DNA from: Brevundimonas sp.
Lineage (GTDB): Bacteria; Pseudomonadota; Alphaproteobacteria; Caulobacterales; Caulobacteraceae
NCBI GenBank assembly: GCA_003248965.1
Contig: QFQU01000018.1
Coordinates: 12,841 to 76,840, forward strand
Direction of reading: 5' to 3'
Length of the DNA: 64,000 nucleotides
The translations under genes and the position numbers were made by a program. The notes beneath the pieces were generated by a model. That model made no database searches. It worked only from the letters and a program-made list of their open reading frames with translations, and had not been told where the DNA came from. Below, one piece after another: positions 1-9,489 of this stretch; positions within the stretch are counted from its first letter, which is position 1, and each line of letters opens with the position of its first letter.

Positions 1-37
1 CTATGCAGCGAAGTCCTAGGCGACCGCGGCTGCCTCG

Positions 38-778
38 CTAGGCGTTGCGGCGATAGTCGATCCGCACGAAGAAGGTCCGAGTGCGCCAGTCGGCGGTTGT
101 GGGCGCGCGGGGGAAGGGCGTGGCGTTTCGAATCGCGTTCAGGGCGAGGGCGTCCAGGCCCCGGTCGCCGCTGGTGACGAATATGGCGCTGTCGTGGACG
201 CGGCCCCGGCGGTCGAGAACGAACCGGATCGTGGCGACGCCGGTGGCGCGTCCGGCCGCACGGCCCTTGTGCGCCTCGACCCAGGCGATCACACGGGCGG
301 CGTACCGATCCTCGTCCGACGTGGCGGTCGCACCCAGGGTGCTGGCGCCGCCGCCCTGCGTCCGGCCGGCGCGGGAGGGTGCGATGTCCTGGTCCAAGGT
401 CAACCCAGGCACGGCAGGCGCGATGCTTTCGACGGATGACGTCTGGGTTTGCATGAGAGGTTGGGGCGATGGGTTCGGAGACACGGACACCGTTTCGGGC
501 GCCAAGGGATGGAGCGCCGGCGGGCGGGGTTTGGGCACGATCGCCGGCCGGTTCGAAGAGGCAGCCGGGGCGCGGCGCGCGACCTGACTTTCGGTTGAAG
601 GCGTGTCGTCGAAACGCGGCGAGGGCTCCAGCGTCAGATTGACGACCGGCGCGCCGCCTTCCGTCCGCAGAGCCGGAATTTCGGGTGGCAGGTTCGCGAG
701 GAACAGCGCCGCGTGGGCGGCCGTCACCGACAGGACGACGAAACCCCGCAGCGGAATCTGGAGAGTTTGTCCGCTCAT
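38..778 (-). CDS. tonB: TonB-like energy transducer
   Basis: This 246-residue protein has the TonB layout. It has a single N-terminal membrane anchor at about residues 10-30, a proline-rich periplasmic spacer at about 49-135 with repeated PxP and KPRPP stretches, and a C-terminal TonB domain from about 155 to the end (IAWVEAHKGRAAG, then TIRFVLDRRGRV). TonB couples the inner-membrane proton gradient through ExbB/ExbD to outer-membrane receptors; no exbB or exbD is seen here. It is divergent from the receptor gene starting at 880, with a Fur-like inverted repeat between them, so it may be a dedicated partner of that receptor. The family assignment is secure; the pairing is inferred from position. 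Confidence 0.85.
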   Translation of the reverse strand: MSGQTLQIPLRGFVVLSVTAAHAALFLANLPPEIPALRTEGGAPVVNLTLEPSPRFDDTPSTESQVARRAPAASSNRPAIVPKPRPPALHPLAPETVSVSPNPSPQPLMQTQTSSVESIAPAVPGLTLDQDIAPSRAGRTQGGGASTLGATATSDEDRYAARVIAWVEAHKGRAAGRATGVATIRFVLDRRGRVHDSAIFVTSGDRGLDALALNAIRNATPFPRAPTTADWRTRTFFVRIDYRRNA

Positions 779-807
779 GCGGTTTCCGTAAGGGAGGCAG
801 GAACGAC

Positions 808-830
808 ATGCAATTGAGAATCTCTTGCAT
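808..830. promoter_or_regulatory. Candidate Fur-type operator between divergent tonB and TBDR genes
   Basis: The arms ATGCAA and TTGCAT form a 6-bp inverted repeat around an 11-bp core that itself holds GAGAATCTC, a near-palindrome offset by one base. The site is AT-rich within a GC-rich region and sits about 30 bp from tonB and 50 bp from the TBDR start. Spacing and composition resemble Fur boxes of the TGAGAAT...TCTC type. Binding by Fur is an inference. Confidence 0.45.
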
Positions 831-879
831 TATCTAGGTCTCGCCGTTAAGCCGCCGGCCAGTTTCGGGAAGGGCCGCC

Positions 880-3420
880 ATGCGAACGTTTATCCTCCAC
901 ACCTCTAGTCTTGCCGCGATGATGGCGGCGATCACGGTTCCGGCCGCCGCACAGGAGGCCCAGATTCCGACGGTGGTGGTCGAGGCGGACGAGAAGGCGG
1001 CGCCGGTCTATCGCTTCGGCGATCCCGTGGATTCGGGCACCACGAAGATCGATCGCAACTCGGTCGAGAGCCGCGCGCCAGGATCCGGCGATGTTAACGA
1101 GGTGCTTAAGGCGCTGCCGACCGTGCAGTTCACCAGCCGGCAGGGCCGCGCGACGCGGGCTGAGCTGCAGGACCTGAGGCCCGAGAATCTCTCGATCTCG
1201 GGGGGATCGATCTATGAGAACCTGTTCGTTATCGACGGCGTGGGCGTGAACTCACGCTTGGATGTGTCGGGCACGAATCCGCAGCACTATATCGAGGGCA
1301 ATACGGCGGCGTCGGCCCAGACGGTGTGGGTGGACTCCAACCTGGTGGAATCGCTGACATTGCGCGATTCCAACGTCTCGGCGCGATACAGCCAGTTCAC
1401 TGGCGGGGTGCTGGAGATTGCGACGCGCAGTCCAGGGCGGCGTTTTGGCGTGGAAACCTACTATGGCGAGACCAGTCCGGGTCTCGCGGAGTTTCGCGTG
1501 TCGGATCGCGTCCGGGACGCGATCACAGGGCCGCTGCCGCAAGAGCCCGACTATGAGAAACATCGCTATGGCCTGACGATCGACATGCCGTTCGGAGATC
1601 GGGTCCGGACGCTGTTGGCCTACAACCTGTCCGATGTGACGGTGACGAACTATCGGGGCGCCAACTGGCTGAAATACGGCGACTATGGTTTGAAAAGCCG
1701 CAACGAGACAGTCATGCTGAAGGCCGAGGCGGACCTGTCGGCGAACCTGCTGCTGACGTCGCAGTTCGTCTGGAGTCCCTATGAGAGCCGCTCGTCGCAC
1801 GCCAACGGGATCGACAACTATGTGACCCTGAACGGCGGCGGCTTCACCGGCAAGGTGGGGCTAGAAGGGCGGTTAGGCGCGGGGAGTTGGAATCTGCAAC
1901 TCAGCCACGCCTTTTCGAACAACGACCGCGACAGCGATCGTCCCGGAACGGTGAACGTGAACACCGGCGGCGGGTCGGGCATCGACTGGTGCTCGGGAAG
2001 CAGCTGTTCGCTGGGCGGGCCCGGCATACTGGAGCAGAGCCAGACCGAGACCGGTCTGGAGGGCCGGTGGGAGCAGCCGCTGCGGGGAGGCGCGCTGAGC
2101 GCCGGATTCCAACTCGCCTACATCGAAGGCGAAAAGGGGCAGCCTTACAGCGCGGCCTTTCGTCACGTCAGCACGAAGGATTATCCGGTCATCCCGAACG
2201 AGATCAATCCGAACACCGTCTGCGCCGATCCTGCTGAGGAAGCGGCGGGCACCTGCGTGACCGGGCGCTACGCCCTGGCCCAGCGCAACGACACGACGGC
2301 CTTCCACACCAAGAGAGACCTGACCAGTACCGGACTGTGGGCCGAGTACGAAACGGACTGGCGCGGCTTCATGGTTCGAGCCGGGCTGCGCTATGACTAT
2401 GAAACCTTCCTGGGCAATCACAACCTCGCGCCGCGCCTGTCGATCAGCCGGGATCTGCCGTGGAACCTGAACCTGACGGTCGGGGCGAACCGATATTACG
2501 GCCGCAGCTTCCTGGGTTACGCCCTGCGCGAGGACTATCCCGGCAACCGCATCTATCAACGCCGGCCCACCATCGTCGGGACCCAGCGAATCTGGTCGAA
2601 CAACTGGTATCTGACCAGCCATTCCGAGACGGCGGGATATTCGAACGCCAATCTGGCGACGCCTTATTCGGACGAGCTGACGGCGGTGCTGACGGGCCGC
2701 GTACCGCTGGTCGGTGGCGACTTCCGCCTGAAGGGGATCACGAGGAACGGCGAGGACCAGTTCGCCAGTTCACGCGCGACCAGCCAGGTCTATGACCGCG
2801 AGACGGGCGGAACCTCGACGCGCCAAATCTATACGATCACCAATGACGGCTCGACCCGGTACAAGGGGCTGTCGCTGGAGTATGTCCGTCAGCTGGGCGG
2901 CCATCACGCGATCACTTTCAGCGCCAATGTCTCGCACACCTCGTCCTCCAACATCAGCTATTTCGATCTGGCGGATGACACCGAGTACGACCAGACCCTT
3001 GTCTATTACAGAGGCGAGATCAGGCCGCTGCTGGAGGTGACGGCGGACAACCAACTGGCCGACTATGCGGCGCCGCTGCTGCTGAACGCGGATTGGGGCG
3101 CCAACTGGTTCGGGGGGCGGCTGCGGACCAACGTCAATGCGCGCTGGCGGGACGGCTTCGAGCGGATAGAAGGCACGGGCGCCAAGATCACGGTCGGGGG
3201 CGTGCGCTACGATGTGTTCGACACGGTGAAGTTCGCCTCCTCGTTCAGCGCCAATCTGTCCGCCTCACTGGAGCTGGCGCGCACCTCATGGGGCACGGCG
3301 CTGCTGGATGTTCGGGTCAACAACCTGTTCAACGACGTCCTGGAGCAGGACTACACCAGCACGTCGCAACCCTACCAAATGGGGCGAAACACCTGGATTT
3401 CGCTGAAGTATCGGTATTGA
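880..3420 (+). CDS. TonB-dependent outer-membrane receptor
   Basis: This 846-residue protein has a signal peptide ending near residue 25 (PAAAQ), a TonB-box-like IPTVVVEAD just after it, a plug domain at about 45-190 and a C-terminal beta-barrel ending in an aromatic residue (SLKYRY). A GAAGGG ribosome site precedes ATG 880. Putative extracellular loops carry cysteine pairs (WCSGSSC and VCADPAEEAAGTC). It is divergent from a TonB gene, and its stop codon overlaps the start of a di-heme peroxidase gene. The Fur-like site upstream and the heme enzyme downstream suggest iron or another metal complex as ligand. That is an inference; the receptor is not a close match to any siderophore receptor I can name. 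Confidence 0.9.
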   Translation: MRTFILHTSSLAAMMAAITVPAAAQEAQIPTVVVEADEKAAPVYRFGDPVDSGTTKIDRNSVESRAPGSGDVNEVLKALPTVQFTSRQGRATRAELQDLRPENLSISGGSIYENLFVIDGVGVNSRLDVSGTNPQHYIEGNTAASAQTVWVDSNLVESLTLRDSNVSARYSQFTGGVLEIATRSPGRRFGVETYYGETSPGLAEFRVSDRVRDAITGPLPQEPDYEKHRYGLTIDMPFGDRVRTLLAYNLSDVTVTNYRGANWLKYGDYGLKSRNETVMLKAEADLSANLLLTSQFVWSPYESRSSHANGIDNYVTLNGGGFTGKVGLEGRLGAGSWNLQLSHAFSNNDRDSDRPGTVNVNTGGGSGIDWCSGSSCSLGGPGILEQSQTETGLEGRWEQPLRGGALSAGFQLAYIEGEKGQPYSAAFRHVSTKDYPVIPNEINPNTVCADPAEEAAGTCVTGRYALAQRNDTTAFHTKRDLTSTGLWAEYETDWRGFMVRAGLRYDYETFLGNHNLAPRLSISRDLPWNLNLTVGANRYYGRSFLGYALREDYPGNRIYQRRPTIVGTQRIWSNNWYLTSHSETAGYSNANLATPYSDELTAVLTGRVPLVGGDFRLKGITRNGEDQFASSRATSQVYDRETGGTSTRQIYTITNDGSTRYKGLSLEYVRQLGGHHAITFSANVSHTSSSNISYFDLADDTEYDQTLVYYRGEIRPLLEVTADNQLADYAAPLLLNADWGANWFGGRLRTNVNARWRDGFERIEGTGAKITVGGVRYDVFDTVKFASSFSANLSASLELARTSWGTALLDVRVNNLFNDVLEQDYTSTSQPYQMGRNTWISLKYRY

Positions 3421-4517
3421 GCGCCACTCGAGACAGTCTGATCGTCCTTGTCGTCACGACCTTGATGTTCGCGGCGGCCGGGGCGGCGATGTCGCGGGTC
3501 CAGACGCCGGCGACGATCGGCGAACTGCGCCTCGCCTATCAGGGCGCGCCCGAGACCTGGCCGCGGCCGATGTTGGAGCCGGGCGCGGCCTTCACGGAGT
3601 TCGGTCCCTTGCCGCCCGCGCCGTCGCCGCCGGACAATCCGACCACGCCGGAAAAAGTCGCCCTGGGCGCGCGGCTTTTCGAGGACCCGAAGCTGTCGCG
3701 GTCGGGCCAGATCGCCTGCGCCTCCTGTCATCTGCAAGAACTGGGCTTTGCCGACGCTCTGCGCACCTCGTTCGGCCATGACCGCCAGCGGGGGCCGCGC
3801 AATGCGCCCTCGGTCGCCGTGGCGGCGTGGATGGACAGCCTGTTCTGGGACGGCCGCAGCAAGACCCTCGAAGCGCAGAGCCTGCACCCCTTGGTCGATC
3901 CGCTGGAGATGGCGGGGTCGCTGGACGCGGTGCGCGGCCAGGTGGCGGCGGAGGCGGCCTATGGCCCGCTGTTCGCGGCCGCCTTTGGCGATCCGGAAGT
4001 GACCATGCCGCGCGTCGCCCAGGCGCTGGCCGCCTTCCAAAGATCCCTGAAGCCGGCGAGCGGTCGCTGGCGCCGGTTCGTCAATGGCGATCGCGCGGCG
4101 CTGACCGACCAGCAACTGCGCGGCCTGCACCTGTTCCGAACCAAGGCCGGTTGCGCCAACTGCCACAATGGCCCGTTGTTCACCGACCAGAAGTTCCACA
4201 ATCTCGGCCTTCATTTCTATGGACGGGAGCTGGAAGATCTGGGGCGTTACCAGGTGACAGGTCGGCCCGAGGACGTCGGCGCGTTCCGCACCCCCAGCCT
4301 GCTGGGCGTTCGAAAGACCGCGCCCTATATGCACAACGGCCTGTTCAGCGAACTGGACAATGTTCTGCGGTTCTACAATGCGGGCGGCGCCAATCCTCGC
4401 CCCAGGCCCGATCAAGCGGACGATCCGCTGTTTCCGAAAACCGATCCCCTGCTGCGCCGCCGCGAACTGACGGCGGAAGAGCGCGAGGATGTGGCGGCCT
4501 TCCTGGGAACGCTCTGA
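3417..4517 (+). CDS. Di-heme cytochrome c peroxidase / MauG family protein
   Basis: The protein has two c-type heme motifs, CASCH at about residues 101-105 and CANCH at about 246-250, in the bacterial cytochrome c peroxidase/MauG arrangement, plus the family segments FWDGR and APYMHNG. An N-terminal hydrophobic segment would export it to the periplasm. I chose TTG at 3417 because it overlaps the TBDR stop in a TTGA arrangement, giving 366 residues, normal for the family; ATG 3465 is an alternative. Members either reduce hydrogen peroxide or carry out long-range oxidation of a partner protein, as MauG and MbnH do. Coupling to a TBDR suggests a role in metal or redox handling of the imported compound. 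Family assignment is firm; the substrate is unknown. Confidence 0.88.
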   Translation: MSATRDSLIVLVVTTLMFAAAGAAMSRVQTPATIGELRLAYQGAPETWPRPMLEPGAAFTEFGPLPPAPSPPDNPTTPEKVALGARLFEDPKLSRSGQIACASCHLQELGFADALRTSFGHDRQRGPRNAPSVAVAAWMDSLFWDGRSKTLEAQSLHPLVDPLEMAGSLDAVRGQVAAEAAYGPLFAAAFGDPEVTMPRVAQALAAFQRSLKPASGRWRRFVNGDRAALTDQQLRGLHLFRTKAGCANCHNGPLFTDQKFHNLGLHFYGRELEDLGRYQVTGRPEDVGAFRTPSLLGVRKTAPYMHNGLFSELDNVLRFYNAGGANPRPRPDQADDPLFPKTDPLLRRRELTAEEREDVAAFLGTL

Positions 4518-4524
4518 CGAACGG

Positions 4525-4543
4525 AAACGGCGCCAGCCGTTTT
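4525..4543 (+). terminator. Possible intrinsic terminator after the peroxidase gene
   Basis: A 7-bp stem (AAACGGC / GCCGTTT) with a 4-base loop GCCA is followed by one more T, eight bases after the stop. The T tract is short, so termination may be weak. No other structure was found between 4544 and the dnaE2 end at 4640. Confidence 0.4.
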
Positions 4544-4639
4544 GTCCTAGTCGGGGAGCGGACTCCTGCTTTGTCCCAATAGGTATTGTCCGCACCAAAT
4601 CACGTTGCTTCGAGCCGCCTTTTTCAACGAGATCGGCGT

Positions 4640-7600
4640 TTAGTGGAAATCCCGAGATCCCGGCAGGATACGTACGTCGCGGGGGTGTCGATGCGGCGGT
4701 TGTCGGGACGGTTGCGGGTGGGCGATGATGTCGGCGCGGGCCAGTTGGATGTCGGTTTCGTGGTCTTGCGACAAGCGCGACAGTTCGGCGCTGCGGTCGA
4801 TGACACGGCGGGCGACGACGTGGACGACGCCTTCGGGGCTTTTCTCGACCACGCCCTCGACCTGCATCAGGCGGGCGCCCATGATCTCGCGGCGGAACTG
4901 ATCAAGCATCCGCGCCCAGAGAACGACATTGGTGATGCCGGTCTCGTCCTCCAGGGTGACGAAGACGGCGTTGCCCTTGCCCGGTCGCTGACGCACCAGA
5001 ACCACGCCGGCGACCTGTATTAGGGAACCGCCGCGCTTGGCCTCGGTGGCGGCGCAGGTCAGCACCGATTCGGCGGCGAAGACGGGACGCAGAATGGCCA
5101 TGGGATGGGCCTTCAGCGACAGGCGCGCCGTCTGATAGTCGGCAGCGACATGTTCGCCCAGCGGCATCAAGGGCAGATGGGCGTCGGGCTCCGCGCCCAG
5201 TTCGCGGGCGCCGCGCTCGCGCGCCTCGGCGGCGGCGAACAGGGGCAGGGGATCGTCGTCGGGCAGGCGGCGCACCGCCCACAGGGCCTCGCGCCGGTCC
5301 TGGCCCAATGAGCGGAAGGCGTCGGCGTCGGCCAGTTTGCGCATGGCTGCGGCGGGCAGTTCAGCCCGCCTTGCCAGGGTTTCGATATCGGCGAAGGGCG
5401 CCGCGGCTCGCGCCGCCGACAGAGCCTTGGCCCAATCCTCCTTGAAGCCGTCGATCTGGCGCAAACCCAGACGCAGAGCGGGGGTTTCTGCCGCGCCTTC
5501 CAGGCTGTTGTCCCAGTCGCTGTGCGAGACGTCGATGGGGCGCACCTCGACCCCGCCGACCTCCTGCGCCTCGCGCACGATCTGGGCGGGGGCGTAGAAG
5601 CCCATGGGCTGACTGTTCAGCAGGGCGCAGGCGAAGGCCGCCGGGTGGCGATGCTTGATCCATGAAGAGACATAGACCAGCCGGGCGAAACTGGCGGCGT
5701 GGCTTTCGGGAAAGCCGTAGGAGCCGAAGCCCTTGATCTGTTCGAAGCAGCGCCGCGCGAAGTCAGGATCATAGCCGCGCGCGATCATCCGCCCGACCAT
5801 GCGGTCCTCATAGGTATGCAGGGTCCCGTCGCCCCGGAACGTGCCCATGGCCTTGCGCAGGCCGTTGGCCTCGGCGTCAGAGAAGCGGGCGGCGACCATG
5901 GCGATCTTCATCGCCTGCTCCTGGAACAGGGGCACGCCCAGGGTCCGGTGCAGCACCTGCTCCAGCTCGTCAGGCGGACCATAAAGGCGGCCGGGCGGAG
6001 GATAGTGAACCTCTTCCACGCCGTTGCGGCGGCGCAGATAGGGGTGGACCATGTCCCCCTGGATCGGGCCGGGACGAACGATGGCGACCTGGATCACCAG
6101 ATCATAGAACTCTCGCGGCCTCAGCCGGGGCAGCATGTTGATCTGGGCGCGGCTCTCGACCTGGAAGACGCCGATGGACTGACCTCGGCACAGCATGTCG
6201 TAGACCTCGGGCTCTTCGGGCGGGACTGAGGCGAGGTCGTGCTCGACGCCCGAATGGACCTTCATCAGATCGAAGGCCTTACGGATGCAGGTCAGCATCC
6301 CAAGAGCCAGGACATCGACCTTCATCAGGCCCAGGGCGTCGATGTCGTCCTTGTCCCATTCGATGAAGGTGCGGTCCGGCATGGCGGCGTTGCCATCGAC
6401 CATGGGATTGGCGGCGTCCAGACCGGCCTGTTCGATCTGGCGTCTACTGATCTCGGAACCCCAACTGCCCCACTGGGTCGAGGCCAGGCGCGCGGTGACG
6501 TCCTCGGTCAGGCCCAGGACCTTGCCGACTTCGCGGATGGCGCTGCGGGGACGATAGCGGATGACGGTGGCGGCGATGCCGGCGCGATGGCGGCCATAGC
6601 GATCATAGACGTATTGGATGATCTCCTCGCGCCGCTCGTGCTCGAAGTCCACGTCGATGTCGGGCGGCTCGTCGCGGTTGGAGGACAGGAAGCGCTCGAA
6701 CAACAGGTCGTGGCGGTCCGGATCGACGCTGGTGATCCCCAGGACGTAGCAGACCGCCGAGTTGGCGGCCGATCCGCGTCCCTGGCACAGGATGCCCTTG
6801 TCCTCGGCCGTGCGAACGATGTCGTGGATGGTCAGGAAATAGGGGGCCAGGCTGCGATCGGCGATGAAGGCCAGCTCCTTCGCAAGCAGGGCCGTGACCT
6901 TGGCGGGCGCGCCGTCTGGATAGCGGACCAGGGTGCGGCGTCGCACCAGTTCTTCCAGCCAGCTCTGGGGCTCCCATCCCGGCGGCACGGGCTCCTCGGG
7001 GTATTCATACTTCAGGTCGTCAAGGTCGAAGGTCGCGCGCGACAGGAAGGCGGTCGTCTCGGCCACCGCCTCAGGCGCGTCTTTGAACAGCCGCGCCATT
7101 TCGTCCACGGGCTTCAGCCAGCGCTCGGCGTTGGCCTCCAGCCGACGGCCGGCGGTCTCTATGGTCGCGCCTTCGCGGATGCAGGTCAGAACATCCTGCA
7201 GGTCGCGGTCGTCGGGCGCGGCGTAGAGGACGTCGTTCAGCGCCAGCAGGGGAACGTCTGCTCGCTCCGCCATGGCCTTGAGCCGGGCCAGCCGGCGTCG
7301 GTCGTCGCCGCGCCTGTGCAGGGCGGCGCCCAGCCAGACTGCGCCCGGCGCCGCCGCGTTCATGCGGGTCAGCACCGCCTCCAGCCCCGTCAGCCGGTCC
7401 GGCGGGACGAGGATCAACAGCAGGTCTTCAGGATCGGCCAATAGGTCACGCAGGCCGATCTCGCATTCGCCCTTCTTCGCCCGACGGTTGCCCAGGGTCA
7501 GCAGACGCGTCAGTCGGCCCCAGCCCGCCCGCGTCTCCGGATAGGCGATGACGTCGGGCGTCCCGTCGTTGAAGATCAGCCGCGTTCCGGTCAGCAGGCG

Positions 7601-7933
7601 GAAGTCCGCCGCGCGCTGTTTCACCTCTTCGGACAGGGCCGGATCGTTCAGCGGGTCCTCGATGAAGGAGATCTCGCCGGGACTGCCGCCGTCGCGCACC
7701 TTGTCCGGCGGCGCCAGGCCTTCGACGCGAAGCGTCTTCAGCGCGCTCCAAGCCCGCACCACGCCCGCCACGGTGTTGCGGTCGGCCAGCCCCAGCCCGG
7801 CGTGACCGCGCAGAATCGCCGTCAGCACCAGGTCCTTGGGATGCGAGGCGCCGCGCAGGAAGGAGAAGTTGCTGGCCGCCGCCAGTTCGGCATAGGCGTC
7901 GCCAGGATTCAGGGCGTTCAGGGTCGCGCTCAT
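4640..7933 (-). CDS. dnaE2: Error-prone DNA polymerase III alpha subunit DnaE2 (ImuC)
   Basis: This 1,097-residue C-family polymerase has an N-terminal PHP domain (SNFSFLRGASHPKDL), the palm active-site motif PDIDVDF near residues 424-430, a helix-hairpin-helix region and a C-terminal OB fold (VFVTLEDETGITNVVLW). It is the catalytic translesion polymerase of the ImuABC mutasome. The start at ATG 7933 overlaps the imuB stop by four bases (ATGA) and gives the usual DnaE2 N-terminus MSATLNALNPGDAYAELAA. The reading frame stays open upstream inside imuB, but that part is antisense-like and unneeded. It is the third gene of the imuA-imuB-dnaE2 operon and is expected to be SOS-induced through the LexA box at 10160. 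Confidence 0.95.
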   Translation of the reverse strand: MSATLNALNPGDAYAELAAASNFSFLRGASHPKDLVLTAILRGHAGLGLADRNTVAGVVRAWSALKTLRVEGLAPPDKVRDGGSPGEISFIEDPLNDPALSEEVKQRAADFRLLTGTRLIFNDGTPDVIAYPETRAGWGRLTRLLTLGNRRAKKGECEIGLRDLLADPEDLLLILVPPDRLTGLEAVLTRMNAAAPGAVWLGAALHRRGDDRRRLARLKAMAERADVPLLALNDVLYAAPDDRDLQDVLTCIREGATIETAGRRLEANAERWLKPVDEMARLFKDAPEAVAETTAFLSRATFDLDDLKYEYPEEPVPPGWEPQSWLEELVRRRTLVRYPDGAPAKVTALLAKELAFIADRSLAPYFLTIHDIVRTAEDKGILCQGRGSAANSAVCYVLGITSVDPDRHDLLFERFLSSNRDEPPDIDVDFEHERREEIIQYVYDRYGRHRAGIAATVIRYRPRSAIREVGKVLGLTEDVTARLASTQWGSWGSEISRRQIEQAGLDAANPMVDGNAAMPDRTFIEWDKDDIDALGLMKVDVLALGMLTCIRKAFDLMKVHSGVEHDLASVPPEEPEVYDMLCRGQSIGVFQVESRAQINMLPRLRPREFYDLVIQVAIVRPGPIQGDMVHPYLRRRNGVEEVHYPPPGRLYGPPDELEQVLHRTLGVPLFQEQAMKIAMVAARFSDAEANGLRKAMGTFRGDGTLHTYEDRMVGRMIARGYDPDFARRCFEQIKGFGSYGFPESHAASFARLVYVSSWIKHRHPAAFACALLNSQPMGFYAPAQIVREAQEVGGVEVRPIDVSHSDWDNSLEGAAETPALRLGLRQIDGFKEDWAKALSAARAAAPFADIETLARRAELPAAAMRKLADADAFRSLGQDRREALWAVRRLPDDDPLPLFAAAEARERGARELGAEPDAHLPLMPLGEHVAADYQTARLSLKAHPMAILRPVFAAESVLTCAATEAKRGGSLIQVAGVVLVRQRPGKGNAVFVTLEDETGITNVVLWARMLDQFRREIMGARLMQVEGVVEKSPEGVVHVVARRVIDRSAELSRLSQDHETDIQLARADIIAHPQPSRQPPHRHPRDVRILPGSRDFH

Positions 7934-9489
7934 GCGAACAGGCCGTGGATGAACCAGCGCGGCTCCGACGTCTCGCCATAGAGACCCTGGCGGAACAGCC
8001 AGAAACGGCGGCCGTCCCGGTCTTCGACCCGGTAATAGTCGCGGGTGCGCTGACCCGGCGCGCGCCACCATTCGCCGCTGATCCGCTCGGGCCCTTCGGC
8101 GCGTATCACCTCGTGCAGGACGCGCCGCCAGCGGAACTTCAGGGGGTAGCCGTCGGGGACTTCGGCCAGGGTTTCGACCGGCTGGGGCGGGTCGAACATC
8201 TGCAGCGGCCGCAGGGGCGGATCGTCGGGATCGAGATCGGGCCAGGTCTCGTCGCCATGACGGGCGCCGGCTGGAACCAGCCGCGCTGCGCGTTCGGGAA
8301 TGTGCGAGGCGAAAGGCTCGAATCGCAACACCGCCTCCGGTCCCAGACGCGCGGTCAACCGGTCGATCAGGCGGATGAAAGCCTCCTCGCCGGGGGTTTC
8401 GCGCTCCAGTCCCTGCTGGGTCGGCGCCAAAGCCTGGGTCCAGGGCACGGACATCCGCATCTGATCGAAGCCGAAGCCGGGGTCCAGCGGGGCGGCCAGG
8501 GCCGCCATCCGCTCACGAAACAGCCGCAAGGTCGCGGAGACGTCGCGGGTTGGACGGCCGGTGCGGACGACGATCCGGCGCATCTCTCCGTCCACGCGAT
8601 AAAAGCCCGCCTCGAAAGCGCGACCGCCCAGCCCCGTCTGATCCAGCCGGTCCATGGTCTCGATCAGCAGGTCGGACAGAACCCGTTCGATGTCTTCAGG
8701 CGCGGAGATCGGCTCGAAGAAGACGCGGTCGACGACAACGGACGCGGGCGGACGATGCGGGGTGATGCGCATGTCCTCGTCGCCCAGAACCCGCGCCAGT
8801 CGGGTCGGGAAGTCGGCGCCGAACCGAGCGGCTAGAGGCGCGCGAGACCGGTCGTCCAGGTCGCCCAGTCGCTTCAGGCCCAGGCGACGCAGGGCCTCGT
8901 CCTCCTTGTCCGAAAGCTCCAGGGCGGCGACGGGCAGGCGCCGCGCGGCGACGCGATCCTGGCCGGGCTCGAACCGGCCGCCAGGTCCGAAGCGGGCGAG
9001 GACGCGGGCGATCTGGGGCGTGCCGGCCAGTGCGCATCGTGTCTGAAGTCCGGCGCGTTCGGACCGCGCCTGGACCGTCTGCATCAGGCTCGTTTCTCCA
9101 CCGAACAGATGGGCGCAGCCGGTCACGTCCAGCATCAGCCCGTGCGGTGGATCGAGCGCGATCATGGGGGTGAAGCGGCCGAAATCCTCCAGCACCCGCA
9201 TCAACAGGGCCTGGTCCAGGTCCGGCCGATGGGCCACGACGCGCAGGGCGGAAGTTCGCGCTTGCGCGTCGGCCAGGGGCAGGCCCGGCGCCAGCCCCGC
9301 TCGCGCCGCCGCCGGATCGACGGCGGCCAGCCGCAGCGCGCCCTTGATCTTTTCGGCCAGGACGACGGGCGGCGCATCCTCAGGCGGCGCGTCGTCCCGC
9401 TGCGCCTGGCGCTGCAGCCGGTCGCTGGGCAGCCAGGGGAACCACACCGCCAGATAGCGGCGAGGGTGGACGGAAGATGCGCTGCTCAC
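7930..9489 (-). CDS. imuB: ImuB, inactive Y-family polymerase-like mutasome hub
   Basis: The 519-residue product starts RRYLAVWFPWLPSDR where active Y-family polymerases carry their first catalytic aspartate, and has DVTGCAHLFGG in place of the later acidic motif, so it lacks the usual catalytic residues, as known for ImuB. The family acts as an adaptor between ImuA, DnaE2 and the beta clamp. GTG 9489 was chosen because GGAG lies about eight bases upstream and the family N-terminus begins right there; the open frame continues to 9633 without homology. The 5' end overlaps imuA by 110 bp and the 3' end overlaps dnaE2 by 4 bp, indicating tight translational coupling. Confidence 0.93.
   Translation of the reverse strand: MSSASSVHPRRYLAVWFPWLPSDRLQRQAQRDDAPPEDAPPVVLAEKIKGALRLAAVDPAAARAGLAPGLPLADAQARTSALRVVAHRPDLDQALLMRVLEDFGRFTPMIALDPPHGLMLDVTGCAHLFGGETSLMQTVQARSERAGLQTRCALAGTPQIARVLARFGPGGRFEPGQDRVAARRLPVAALELSDKEDEALRRLGLKRLGDLDDRSRAPLAARFGADFPTRLARVLGDEDMRITPHRPPASVVVDRVFFEPISAPEDIERVLSDLLIETMDRLDQTGLGGRAFEAGFYRVDGEMRRIVVRTGRPTRDVSATLRLFRERMAALAAPLDPGFGFDQMRMSVPWTQALAPTQQGLERETPGEEAFIRLIDRLTARLGPEAVLRFEPFASHIPERAARLVPAGARHGDETWPDLDPDDPPLRPLQMFDPPQPVETLAEVPDGYPLKFRWRRVLHEVIRAEGPERISGEWWRAPGQRTRDYYRVEDRDGRRFWLFRQGLYGETSEPRWFIHGLFA

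Noticed and set aside
3093..3416. Upstream extension of the peroxidase frame within the TBDR gene
   Set aside because: Out-of-frame shadow of the receptor barrel; TTG 3417 overlapping the receptor stop explains the start.
6239..7444. Long open frame antisense to dnaE2
   Set aside because: It is an opposite-strand frame kept open by high GC, with no domain motif, while dnaE2 on the other strand is fully conserved.
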